DNA of 22,849 bases from JBOHNM01 sp050730675 (GTDB taxonomy: Bacteria; Planctomycetota; Phycisphaerae; Phycisphaerales; UBA1924): the NCBI GenBank assembly GCA_050730675.1, contig JBOHNM010000059.1:1-22849 (forward strand). The letters are read 5' to 3'. Numbering within the stretch: position 1 is the first letter of the stretch; each line of letters starts with the position of its first letter. The translations under genes were made by a program, and so were the position numbers. Positions 1-7,479 of this stretch are shown here, piece after piece. Below the pieces are notes generated by a model. The model ran no database searches, had not been told where the DNA came from, and saw only the letters and a list, made by a program, of their open reading frames with translations.

Positions 1-305
1 ACTGATCTCGTTTTGATCCCTCGACGCGACAACGATCGACAACAAACTTCCGTTACTATAAATACACCGTGACGGGGGGAATGCCAGCATTCTGATACTC
101 TTTTTCCACCTGTAAGCGCAATCATCCCGCACCGGTACCGAATTATCGGACGAGTAATGACCCAGGAACTCGTATACCGATCGAATACCTTACTATTCCG
201 AGATGCACACCTCGGCAAATCTCGCAGGCCGTCCGCGGACTCGACCTTGCTTAGACAGGTCTGAACTGGTCGATGCCCGGCCGACCTGGCTGCAATCCAA
301 TCGAC
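1..305. other. Left-edge stretch without a trusted gene
   Basis: I see no gene I trust here. The first 200 bases are clearly less GC-rich than the rest of the window. CGACAAC occurs twice, at 27-33 and 37-43, exactly ten bases apart, and the AT-rich string TACTATAAAT lies at 54-63. These could belong to a regulatory region of a gene lying to the left, but nothing in the sequence fixes a function. The open frame at 203-628 on the + strand is antisense to the secreted protein gene and is not believed. Confidence 0.4.
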
Positions 306-341
306 CAACAAAAAAACCGCCCGGCCTTGAAGGCCGGGCGG
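306..341 (-). terminator. Rho-independent terminator of the PEP-CTERM-type gene
   Basis: An 11-bp perfect stem (317-327 pairs with 331-341, CCGCCCGGCCT with AGGCCGGGCGG) closes a 3-base loop. Read on the minus strand it is followed at once by seven T residues (310-316) and GTTGG. It starts 31 bases after the stop codon of the minus-strand gene at 373. This is the best intrinsic terminator in the window, and its polarity fits only the minus strand. Confidence 0.88.
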
Positions 342-372
342 CAGTTTGTCCAAGGAGTAAAAGGCCGGCAAA

Positions 373-1260
373 TCAGCGGCGACGACGGCCGACGAGCAAG
401 CCACCCAGGCCCAGAAGGCTGGCAGCTGCCGGGGTCGGAATCGCGACCGAGATGATCGACGTGACGGTCGCGGACTGGCCGGAACCGATGGAGCCGAGGT
501 TCCACTGCATCACACCGGCGATATCGCCGCCGCCAGCCCCGACGTTGGCAATCGTATTGCCAACGAAGTTATCGAGATTGGCGTCGGAAACCTGGCCGCT
601 GGTGGCGGAGAAGCCGCCAACCAGGTAGCCCGTGGCGCCGAACCCGGTGTGGGTCAGGGAGATGCCGGGCCGGGCGATGTCCGTGACGGTGATGATCTGG
701 TTGCTGCCGACGGTGGCGCCGGTGGCGAAGTCGCTGGCATCGGCGTTATTGAGGAAGTAGTCGACATAGTTGAAAATCGAGACATCCACAGCGCCGGCGG
801 TGCTGGTGTTCAGGACGGTGAGCACGCAACGAACCTCGGCAGAGGTCGCGCTGGTGCTGACCACCGTGTAGCTCATGGTCATGTTCAAGGCAGCGCCCTG
901 CTGGGCGAAGTCGTAAGACACGCCGTTCGTACCGTTCAATGACCGAACGGCGGTCGTGGCGGGGCGAACTGCGGACTCGCGCGTCATGACGTTATTGACG
1001 CGGAACCACCACCAATTGGCGAAGAGGTGGTCGCCACCGGTCGTGGTGGTCGTTCCGCCGGTATCGACGACGAAGTTCGCCGTCACGCCCGTGGACGTGC
1101 CCGTGGGCTCGGTCGCGCCGCTCGGGATCGAGTTCGCAGCGCCGCCGGCGGTTTCGTAGCGAGCAATGCCGCTGTTCAGCTGCACGCCACCATTCTGTGC
1201 CATGGCGGCAGAAGACAGGACCGAACCCGCAACAACTGAAAGGATAATCGCAGCCTTCAT
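373..1260 (-). CDS. Secreted protein with PEP-CTERM-like C-terminal sorting tail
   Basis: A 295-residue exported protein of unknown function. The N-terminus is a signal peptide (MKAAIILSVVAG, then an AAMAQ cleavage-like site near residue 23). The body is rich in Thr, Ser, Gly, Ala and Asn, as in beta-rich surface or extracellular proteins. The last 22 residues have a Pro-Thr-Pro-Ala motif, a short hydrophobic Gly/Leu helix and a final RRRR. This tripartite tail is the PEP-CTERM type seen in Planctomycetes, normally handled by an exosortase; no exosortase is in the window. The frame is open for 57 codons further upstream, but I start at 1260 because a GGGAGGA ribosome site lies about 7 bases before this ATG and the signal peptide begins there. 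A strong terminator follows at 306-341, so the gene is probably monocistronic. Family identity beyond the tail is not recognised. Confidence 0.85.
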   Translation of the reverse strand: MKAAIILSVVAGSVLSSAAMAQNGGVQLNSGIARYETAGGAANSIPSGATEPTGTSTGVTANFVVDTGGTTTTTGGDHLFANWWWFRVNNVMTRESAVRPATTAVRSLNGTNGVSYDFAQQGAALNMTMSYTVVSTSATSAEVRCVLTVLNTSTAGAVDVSIFNYVDYFLNNADASDFATGATVGSNQIITVTDIARPGISLTHTGFGATGYLVGGFSATSGQVSDANLDNFVGNTIANVGAGGGDIAGVMQWNLGSIGSGQSATVTSIISVAIPTPAAASLLGLGGLLVGRRRR

Positions 1261-1426
1261 CGTTCCATTCCTCCCTAAATTACCGGGCGCGGACCGCGCG
1301 CGATTACCCCGGCAGCGACATTGGAACCCGGAGCGCGTGCGGACCCGCACCCGGACAATCCTGACATCTTCAGTTGGGGATTGACCCCTGGCGACACCTG
1401 AAGTGGAGACACCACTCTCCATCCAC

Positions 1427-1454
1427 AACATACAACAATCCCCAGTGAGGTCAA
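1427..1454 (-). promoter_or_regulatory. Possible sigma70-type promoter for the PEP-CTERM-type gene
   Basis: On the minus strand TTGACC (1454-1449) and TATGTT (1432-1427) are separated by 16 bases. The first matches the -35 consensus at five of six positions, the second the -10 consensus at four. It would give a leader of about 160 bases before the ATG at 1260. This is pattern recognition only. Confidence 0.35.
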
Positions 1455-1954
1455 TGCCTCATGCGAAAAAAACCGTAGGAAATAGCTTACATGAGCGGAA
1501 CCGAGACCGAGAAAGCCATTGGCGGCGTAACGACTCCTCCATCGCCCCACAATCGTGATAAGCTGGGCAATCAATATCTTTCCCGCAAAGAGGGTGGAAT
1601 CACCAAGGCAGGCCTCGTGTATGGGTGATTCAAGCAGCGAGCAAATGACCGCCGCCCGAGAGGGGCTAGAGAACGTGACATACCACTGAACGATGAGGGT
1701 GTCGCCCACAACCTGAGATATAAGATGTTGCGACCGACCAGCCTCTGTGCGGAGGTCGTTCCAGTAGGGTGTGGTGGCCCTGAGCAGCGGCCCCGGCGGC
1801 GAAGACCACGGTGCCGAAGCTGACTGTGACGGCCAGGGCAGCCGCTGCGTCGTCGCCATTGAGGCCCGAGACTGGTGCAGAATGTGCCCACGCGGCGGCC
1901 GCCACGGGTTGCGGGAGAGGATCGGGGTGTGACGGCCCGATGGGGCACGCCCGC
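1455..1954. other. Gene-poor intergenic stretch
   Basis: About 500 bases with no gene I can support on either strand. Codon-like structure is poor and base composition is more mixed than in the neighbours. An 8-bp inverted repeat, GAATCACC at 1597-1604 and GGTGATTC at 1624-1631, has a 19-base loop. The long minus-strand open frame at 1275-2006 has no recognisable domain, runs antisense into the permease start, and is probably a high-GC artefact. It could be a decayed gene or a long divergent control region. Confidence 0.4.
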
Positions 1955-1960
1955 TAACAT
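1955..1960 (+). promoter_or_regulatory. TANNNT -10 element, leaderless start of permease gene
   Basis: TAACAT ends six bases before the ATG at 1967 and there is no Shine-Dalgarno site. The position fits a -10 box with transcription starting at or next to the start codon. No convincing -35 is seen. Confidence 0.4.
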
Positions 1961-1966
1961 GCGTCC

Positions 1967-3850
1967 ATGCCTGTGGTGCTGCGCTGGTTGCTGCGTCTGG
2001 GACCAACCAATCCGATCACGGTGCGCCTGGTGCAGAACGGGTCGCGGCGGGCGCGGCACTTCTACATCCGCGCCATCTACCTGGGCGTGATGATCGCGGT
2101 GCTGCTGTATGCGCTGCTGCTCAACGCGTCGGGGGCGAGCGCGAGTTATCAGAAGCTGGCGCTGGCGGGTTCGGCGGCGTTCACGTACGTCGCCTATCTG
2201 CAGATCGCGCTGATCTGCATTCTCGCGCCGGTGTTCATGGCGGGGGCGATCGCGCAGGAGGCGGACCCGCGGACGTGGGACATCCTGCTGGCGACGCCGC
2301 TGGGCGCGGGCGAGATCGTGCTGGGCAACCTCTTCGGGCGGCTGTTCTTCATCCTTGCGCTGCTTTTCGCGAGTTTGCCGCTGTTCGCGGTGACGCAGTA
2401 CTTCGGCGGGGTGCCGGGGTCGTCGATCTTTGCGAGTTATCTGATCGCCGCGGCGGCGGCGCTGCTGGTGGGCGCGATGGCGATCGCGCTCTCGGTGTCG
2501 CGCCTGGTGGGCAAGCGGGCGGTGTTCACGTTCTACATCGCGGTCATCACGTACCTGATCGTGACGATCGCGGCTGACAGCTTCCTCTCGACGGCTGGCG
2601 TGACGTGGATGACGGCGCTCAACCCGTTCTTGGCACTGCGGGCGCTCTTGGACCCGACGGGCTACCCGCGGGCGGCGCCGGGGACGTACACGGGGCTGGC
2701 TTCGTGGTTCCTCGAGCGGCCGGTGACGACGTGGTGCGTGCTGGCGATCGGCGTGTCGATGCTCCTGATGTCGGCCTCCACGATCACGGTGCGGTTTGGC
2801 GGGATCGCGGGGTTCGGATCGGGGAACCGGGATGCGAACGCCGCGCCGTGGTACCGCAAGCTCTTCGGGTTCGGGGCCAAGGGGGCGGAGAATCGTGCGC
2901 CGCGGTCGGTGTGGCACAACCCGATCTCCTGGCGTGAGGCGGCGGCACGGAATGCGACGTTCGGCAGGATCCTCAGCCGCTGGTCGTTCATCGTCATGGG
3001 CGTGCTCTTCGGCGCCGGGCTGCTGTGGGCGTACCACACGGCGAAGCTGAGCGCCGCGACATTCCGCCAGGCTCTGCTGTTCACGGCGATCGGCGAATTG
3101 ATCGTGATCGTGCTGGTGGCGATCAACATGAGCGCGACGGCGGTGTCGCGCGAGCGCGAGGACGGAACGCTGGACCTGATCCTGACGACGCCGATCACGC
3201 CGAGCCAGTACCTGAGCGGGAAGCTGCAGGGGATCGTGGCGTACCTGCTGCCGATGCTGGCGGTGCCGATCATCACGCTGGCGCTGCCGGCGGTGTACGT
3301 CGCGCTCAACGGGCTGGGGAACGCGGCGGCGACTGAGGTCGCGTACAACCCGCCGGCGAACATGGGGCGATGGGGCGCACCGCCGGGCGGCGGCGCGGCG
3401 CCCGCGGCGATCATGGTGCCCACGGTGCTGCCGGAGGCGATCCTGATTGCGCCGGTGGTGCTCATCCCGTTTGTGGCGTTCTGCGTGATCGTGGGGATGC
3501 AGTGGTCGCTCAAGAGCAAGGGGACGATCGGTTCGGTGATGTGGACGGTGGGCGTGATCGCGGCCATCGCGGGCGTGACGGGGCTGTGCGCGTGGAACGC
3601 GTCGAGCGGGATCGACTCGATCGGCCCGGTGCTGGGAGCAATGAGCCCGTTCAGCGCGGTGTACGCGTGCGTGACGCCGGAAGAGGCGATGAACAAGGCG
3701 GTGATCAGTTCGATGGCCGGTGCACGGGCGGCGCTGATCGTGGGCGCGTTCATCGCGGCGGGCGTTTACCTCGCGGTCGTCTACGGCATCCGCGCGAGCA
3801 TGACGCGGAACTTTGACATGACGGTGCGGAAGCTGGCGGGGACGAAATAA
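1967..3850 (+). CDS. ABC-2 type transporter permease, two fused halves
   Basis: A 627-residue polytopic inner-membrane protein with roughly a dozen hydrophobic segments. Two stretches are similar: residues 91-127 (AIAQEADPRTWDILLATP) and 388-424 (AVSREREDGTLDLILTTP). Both carry the E..-D-x-T-x-D-x-[IL]-L-x-[AT]-T-P signature of ABC-2/GldF-like permeases that follows the coupling region. A later pair also matches (NPFLALRALLDP near 219 and SPFSAVYACVTP near 560), so the protein seems to be two permease halves in one chain. Known relatives pair with an ABC ATPase and move lipids, polysaccharides or drugs; no ATPase gene lies within the window, so the substrate is unknown. The start at 1967 is chosen for the conserved-looking N-terminus and the -10-like TAACAT just before it. 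The small zinc-ribbon gene follows after 42 bases, possibly co-transcribed. Confidence 0.85.
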   Translation: MPVVLRWLLRLGPTNPITVRLVQNGSRRARHFYIRAIYLGVMIAVLLYALLLNASGASASYQKLALAGSAAFTYVAYLQIALICILAPVFMAGAIAQEADPRTWDILLATPLGAGEIVLGNLFGRLFFILALLFASLPLFAVTQYFGGVPGSSIFASYLIAAAAALLVGAMAIALSVSRLVGKRAVFTFYIAVITYLIVTIAADSFLSTAGVTWMTALNPFLALRALLDPTGYPRAAPGTYTGLASWFLERPVTTWCVLAIGVSMLLMSASTITVRFGGIAGFGSGNRDANAAPWYRKLFGFGAKGAENRAPRSVWHNPISWREAAARNATFGRILSRWSFIVMGVLFGAGLLWAYHTAKLSAATFRQALLFTAIGELIVIVLVAINMSATAVSREREDGTLDLILTTPITPSQYLSGKLQGIVAYLLPMLAVPIITLALPAVYVALNGLGNAAATEVAYNPPANMGRWGAPPGGGAAPAAIMVPTVLPEAILIAPVVLIPFVAFCVIVGMQWSLKSKGTIGSVMWTVGVIAAIAGVTGLCAWNASSGIDSIGPVLGAMSPFSAVYACVTPEEAMNKAVISSMAGARAALIVGAFIAAGVYLAVVYGIRASMTRNFDMTVRKLAGTK

Positions 3851-3892
3851 GAAGAAGACGGCCAGGCGACCGGTCAGGATGATGAGCGTGCC

Positions 3893-4210
3893 ATGGTGAT
3901 TGGGTGGGTGCTCCTGGGCCCGAGAACGCCGCGGCTGATGGTGCCGGCGGTGTTCATGGCGTCGCTACCGGTGATGGTGGCGATCCCTCAGCTGATGTTC
4001 GTTTCGTTGGTGACAGGGTTCTGGTGCCTGGCGCGGGTGGTCCGGTATGAGTACCTGGCGGAGCGGGCTCGTCGGTGGCAGGAGCAGGGCAAGTGCCCAG
4101 CGTGCGGGTATTCCTTGAAGGACATCAACACCGAACTGTGCCCGGAGTGCGGCGTCGATTCCGTCGAGTGGATGACGCGGTTCGACAAGGGACGCCGGCT
4201 GGAATCGTGA
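3893..4210 (+). CDS. Small membrane protein with C-terminal zinc ribbon
   Basis: A 105-residue hypothetical protein. Residues about 15-50 are hydrophobic and probably form one or two membrane helices. Residues 68-86 carry Cys68-x2-Cys71 and Cys83-x2-Cys86 in the context CPACGYSL ... LCPECG, a compact zinc ribbon that should face the cytoplasm after the basic segment RYEYLAERARRWQEQ. The same ribbon pattern is the N-terminus of the polytopic protein at 18864. It follows the ABC-2 permease by 42 bases on the same strand, so it may share its transcript. Function is not known; such ribbons can bind nucleic acid or mediate protein contacts. There is no clear Shine-Dalgarno site, so the exact start is uncertain, but the ribbon and its reading frame are convincing. 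Confidence 0.72.
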   Translation: MVIGWVLLGPRTPRLMVPAVFMASLPVMVAIPQLMFVSLVTGFWCLARVVRYEYLAERARRWQEQGKCPACGYSLKDINTELCPECGVDSVEWMTRFDKGRRLES

Positions 4211-4345
4211 GTGCCGGCGTGCGGATTGTCGGACGTTGCGTGCGGGCGCGGCGGGCGGCGGGCTTATTGGCCCGGCGCAGGCGGCACAGGCCGCCCTCGT
4301 TCGCCAGCTTCGTCAAGTGGGGCAAGCTGGGAGTCGATGGTGCAG

Positions 4346-4406
4346 CCGGACCACCGCTTGGGCGCGCTCTTTGCGCGGCGAGGTGATGAGGAGAGGTGTG
4401 GTCCGG
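4346..4406 (+). promoter_or_regulatory. Structured 5' leader before the HTH-receiver gene
   Basis: CCGGACCAC (4346-4354) is a perfect 9-bp inverted repeat of GTGGTCCGG (4398-4406). Nested inside is a second hairpin, CGCGC (4363-4367), loop TCTTT, GCGCG (4373-4377). The outer stem ends only 17 bases before the ATG at 4424 and next to the AGGGGA ribosome site (4410-4415). It could be a cis-acting RNA that controls translation, or a DNA operator. There is no T-run, so it is not an intrinsic terminator. Confidence 0.4.
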
Positions 4407-4423
4407 TTCAGGGGATTGCTCTT

Positions 4424-5026
4424 ATGGATAACCCGACCGCAACGCAGGCTCAGAAGTGGGCGGACAAGAAGGTGTTCACGACCGGCGAGGCCGCCGACGT
4501 GTGCAAGGTGAGCCAGCAGACGATCATCCGCTGCTTCGACAGCGGGCGGCTGGGGGGCTTCCGCGTGCCGGGGAGCAAGTTCCGACGGATCCCGCGGGCC
4601 GAGCTGATCAAGTTCATGCAGGACAACGAGATCCCCACCGACATCCTCGAGGCGGGGGGCAAGCGTGTGCTGGTCGTGGACGACGATCCGGCGATCATCG
4701 AGCTGTTCGGGGATGTTTTCGGGCGTGACGGGCGCTTCGACGTCAAGACGGCGAGCACCGGCTACGACGCGGGGATGATGACCGAGAGCTTCCGGCCGCA
4801 CCTGGTGCTGCTGGACTACATGCTGCCGGACATCAACGGCAACCTGGTCTGCCAGCGGATCCGCGCCAACGCGGAGCTTGCCGGGACGAAGATCATCATC
4901 GTCTCGGGCGTGGTGAACCAGTCGGAGATCGACGCCCTGCGCAAGAGCGGCGCCGACGACTTCGTGAAAAAGCCCTTCAACATCCAGCAGTTGATCGAGA
5001 AGATGTCGAACATGCTCGGCGTGTGA
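4424..5026 (+). CDS. Response regulator with N-terminal excisionase/MerR-like HTH and C-terminal receiver
   Basis: A 200-residue regulator. Residues 17-68 form a helix-turn-helix of the excisionase/BldC type (FTTGEAADVCKVSQQTI, then a GRLGGFRVPGSKFRRI wing). Residues 81-198 are a receiver domain with the acidic cluster Asp86-Asp88, phospho-acceptor Asp131 (LVLLDYMLPD), switch Ser161 and the conserved Lys183 before Pro184. All key receiver residues are present, so it should accept phosphate. The order HTH first, receiver second is the reverse of most response regulators. An open frame extends upstream to 4211, but that part has no domain; ATG 4424 with AGGGGA eight bases upstream is preferred. 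It is followed after 25 bases by a histidine kinase, its most likely partner, and preceded by a structured leader at 4346-4406. Confidence 0.88.
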   Translation: MDNPTATQAQKWADKKVFTTGEAADVCKVSQQTIIRCFDSGRLGGFRVPGSKFRRIPRAELIKFMQDNEIPTDILEAGGKRVLVVDDDPAIIELFGDVFGRDGRFDVKTASTGYDAGMMTESFRPHLVLLDYMLPDINGNLVCQRIRANAELAGTKIIIVSGVVNQSEIDALRKSGADDFVKKPFNIQQLIEKMSNMLGV

Positions 5027-5051
5027 TCGCAGCCTTGGGGAGCGCAGATTC

Positions 5052-7400
5052 ATGGATAAGCCCCGAGAGCTGGACGCCCTCCTCCCGCCGCCGCCGGAGC
5101 CGCTGACGGGCAACCCGTCGCAGCGTGCCGGGCAGGTCGAGCTGATTCTGCAGCAGCTGGAGACGCTGCCGACGCTGTCGCCGATCGCGGCGCGGGTCAT
5201 GAACCTGGCGAGCGCCGACGACGCGGAACTGGACAAGATCATCACGTTGCTGGAATCGGACCCGGCGCTGTCGGCGCGGCTGCTGAGCCTGTGCCGCCGG
5301 GCGACCACGGGGATCGCCCAGCCGATCACGACGGTGCGTCGGGCCGCGGCGATGCTTGGGCTCGAGGCGGTGCAATCGGCGGTGCTGTCGGTGCAGATCT
5401 ACGAGATCCTCAAGCACGACCCGCACTCGCGCGAGGAGCGGGCGGAGTGGACGGACTTCCACGGGTTCGATCGCGTCGGGTTCTGGCAGCACAGCCTCGC
5501 GGTGGCGTGCTGCTGCGAGCTGCTCGCCGATGCGCACCGTGAGTTGAAAGTGCGCCCGGAAGAAGCGTTCACCGCCGGGCTCGTACACGACCTCGGCAAG
5601 CTGGCGCTGGATTGGGTGCTGCCGCGGACGTACCGGCAGGTGATCCAACTCGCCGATGCGAGGCAGACGGATATCGCCGCGGTCGAGCGTGTGGTGATGG
5701 GGCTCGACCACCACGTCGCGGGCAAGCGGCTTGCCGAACACTGGGGACTGCCGCACCTGCTGCAGGATGCGATCTGGCTGCACGGCCAGACGCCGGCGGC
5801 GCTCCCGGACGTGAAGCACCGCGGCGCGGTGATGCTGGTGATGGTGGCCGATGCGCTCTGCCGCCGGCTGCATCTGGGGTGGTCGGGAAACTTCAGCGAG
5901 CCGCGGGCGCTGGGCTCGCTGTGCGCCGATGCGGGGCTGGACGTCAGGCGGGTGGATGAGCTGACGCCGCGGATTCACGAGGCGCTGGTGGAGCGGAGCA
6001 AGGATCTGGGTCTGGGCGAGACGACGAGCCCGGAGCTGATGGCGCAGTCGATCGCCAAGGCCAACCAGCGACTGAGCCGCTTGCACGAGTTGCGTCAGGA
6101 GCGGACCGAGACTTCACGCCTGCAGACGCGTGTGCTGGAAGCCCAGGCGCGTTTCGGCGCCGCCGCGGCGCAGAGCGACTCGGTTGGATCCACGCTCGCG
6201 GCGATTGCGCGGTGCGTAGAGGATCTGGCGGGAGCAGGATTCTGCGCAGCGCTGCACCAGACGCGTCCGGGCGAGCCGTGGCGGCTGTACCGCCTGGGCT
6301 CGGGGCGGCACGCCGAGCCGAGTGTGGAACTGCAGGCGCCGCGCGATGCGCGCGGGCAAGCGATGGACCTGGCGATGCTCGGCTCGGGCGAGAGCCTTGG
6401 AGGCGCGATCGGACTGCTCACCTGGCTGAGCGAGCACCTGTCGTCGCTGTCGGAGTGTCCGGACCTGCGGAGCCTGCGGTTTGTGCCGCTGATCTCGGGA
6501 GTGGGGCCCGCGGCGGTGATGCTGCACGACCGTGAACTGCACGACAAGTCGGTGACCAAGGCGGGGCTCGAGAGCCTGACGGCCGCGTGGACGAGCGCGG
6601 TGACGGCGAGCACGCAGCACGAAGGCGCCAAGCGCCTGGCCGAGGCACTGGCGGAGACGGCCCGCGTACTGGCGGATACGCAGCACCGGCTGACCGAAGC
6701 ACAGAGCATGGCGCGGCTGGGCGAATTGACCGCCGGCGCCGCCCATGAGTTGAACAACCCGCTCACGGTGATCTGCGGGCGGGCGCAGTTGCTCGCCGAA
6801 CGGCTGCACTCGGACCGGGACAGGTCCGATGCGAGGCAGATCGCCGATGCGGCGTCGCGGCTCACATCGCTCGTGACGAACCTGCACCTGGTGGCGCGGC
6901 CGCCGAAGGCGGACAAGCGGCCGGCGCGGCTGAGCGACATTCTCACGCGTGCGGTGCAGACGGCGCAGCAGCGGACGGCGGTGCTGCGCGGGCCCAGGGC
7001 GCAGGTGGCGCTCACGGTGCACTCGGCGATCGGCGAGACGCTCGTGGATCCGGACCTGATGCACCGCGCGGTGGTCGAGCTGATCTGCAACGCGTGCGAG
7101 GCGGGCTCGACGCTCGTCGATGTGCGCGCCATCGTGCAGGCAGAGACCGAAGAATTGGTCATCAACGTGCAGGACGACGGTCCGGGGATGAGCCAGCTTG
7201 CCTCGTCACATGCGTTTGACCCTTTCTTCAGCGAGAAGCCGGCCGGACGGCAGCCGGGACTGGGGCTGCCGATCGCGCGGGGGGCGGTGCAGGCCCATGG
7301 CGGCGACTTGAGAATTTCCTCTCAGTCCGGGCAGGGAACTTTGGCCCAGATCCGCCTGAGCAAGTGGCGGGCGCCCGCGAACATGAAGCAGGCGGCCTAA
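5052..7400 (+). CDS. HDOD domain - histidine kinase hybrid
   Basis: A 782-residue soluble sensor kinase with no clear membrane segment. Residues about 28-245 form an HDOD domain (LPTLSPIAARVMNLA, then LLESDPALSARLL) that keeps HD-like residues His147, His179-Asp180 (GLVHDLGK) and Asp267. Residues about 370-520 are a GAF-like or otherwise variable sensor region. A HisKA segment follows, with phospho-acceptor His565 in the H-box AHELNNP. The ATPase part has the N-box Asn680 (ICNACEAG), G1 box DDGPGM (708-713), an F-box near 722 and G2 box GLGLP (736-740). The enzyme should autophosphorylate His565 and pass phosphate to a receiver; the gene before it encodes an intact one. ATG 5052 has GGGGAG upstream. 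HDOD domains are common signalling modules, but the direct fusion to a kinase core is less usual. Confidence 0.9.
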   Translation: MDKPRELDALLPPPPEPLTGNPSQRAGQVELILQQLETLPTLSPIAARVMNLASADDAELDKIITLLESDPALSARLLSLCRRATTGIAQPITTVRRAAAMLGLEAVQSAVLSVQIYEILKHDPHSREERAEWTDFHGFDRVGFWQHSLAVACCCELLADAHRELKVRPEEAFTAGLVHDLGKLALDWVLPRTYRQVIQLADARQTDIAAVERVVMGLDHHVAGKRLAEHWGLPHLLQDAIWLHGQTPAALPDVKHRGAVMLVMVADALCRRLHLGWSGNFSEPRALGSLCADAGLDVRRVDELTPRIHEALVERSKDLGLGETTSPELMAQSIAKANQRLSRLHELRQERTETSRLQTRVLEAQARFGAAAAQSDSVGSTLAAIARCVEDLAGAGFCAALHQTRPGEPWRLYRLGSGRHAEPSVELQAPRDARGQAMDLAMLGSGESLGGAIGLLTWLSEHLSSLSECPDLRSLRFVPLISGVGPAAVMLHDRELHDKSVTKAGLESLTAAWTSAVTASTQHEGAKRLAEALAETARVLADTQHRLTEAQSMARLGELTAGAAHELNNPLTVICGRAQLLAERLHSDRDRSDARQIADAASRLTSLVTNLHLVARPPKADKRPARLSDILTRAVQTAQQRTAVLRGPRAQVALTVHSAIGETLVDPDLMHRAVVELICNACEAGSTLVDVRAIVQAETEELVINVQDDGPGMSQLASSHAFDPFFSEKPAGRQPGLGLPIARGAVQAHGGDLRISSQSGQGTLAQIRLSKWRAPANMKQAA

Positions 7401-7435
7401 ACCCGCGCCCCGATACGTCCGACGCATGGGTTACA

Positions 7436-7456
7436 CCGGACGGATCCGGGCTTTTT
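7436..7456 (+). terminator. Possible intrinsic terminator or attenuator after the kinase gene
   Basis: CCGGA (7436-7440), loop CGGA, TCCGG (7445-7449) is followed by GC and five T residues (7452-7456). The stem is short but GC-rich with a T-run, as in intrinsic terminators. It lies 35 bases after the kinase stop and 23 bases before the next gene's preferred start, so it could cut down read-through into that gene. Confidence 0.4.
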
Positions 7457-7479
7457 CCTATATGACTGCGGAGCGGAAC

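Noticed and set aside
203..628. Plus-strand open frame of 141 residues
   Set aside because: Runs through the terminator hairpin and antisense to the PEP-CTERM-type gene; no domain or ribosome site.
1275..2006. Minus-strand open frame of 243 residues in the gap before the permease gene
   Set aside because: No domain, no signal peptide, no ribosome site; it overlaps the permease start and the leader of the PEP-CTERM-type gene. A short Ala/Val-rich piece in another frame near 1666-1905 looks like a signal peptide but has no continuation.
2662..3753. Minus-strand open frame of 363 residues
   Set aside because: Fully antisense to the ABC-2 permease; long antisense frames are expected at this GC content.
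4313..5329. Minus-strand open frame of 338 residues
   Set aside because: Antisense to the HTH-receiver gene and the kinase start, both with strong domain support.
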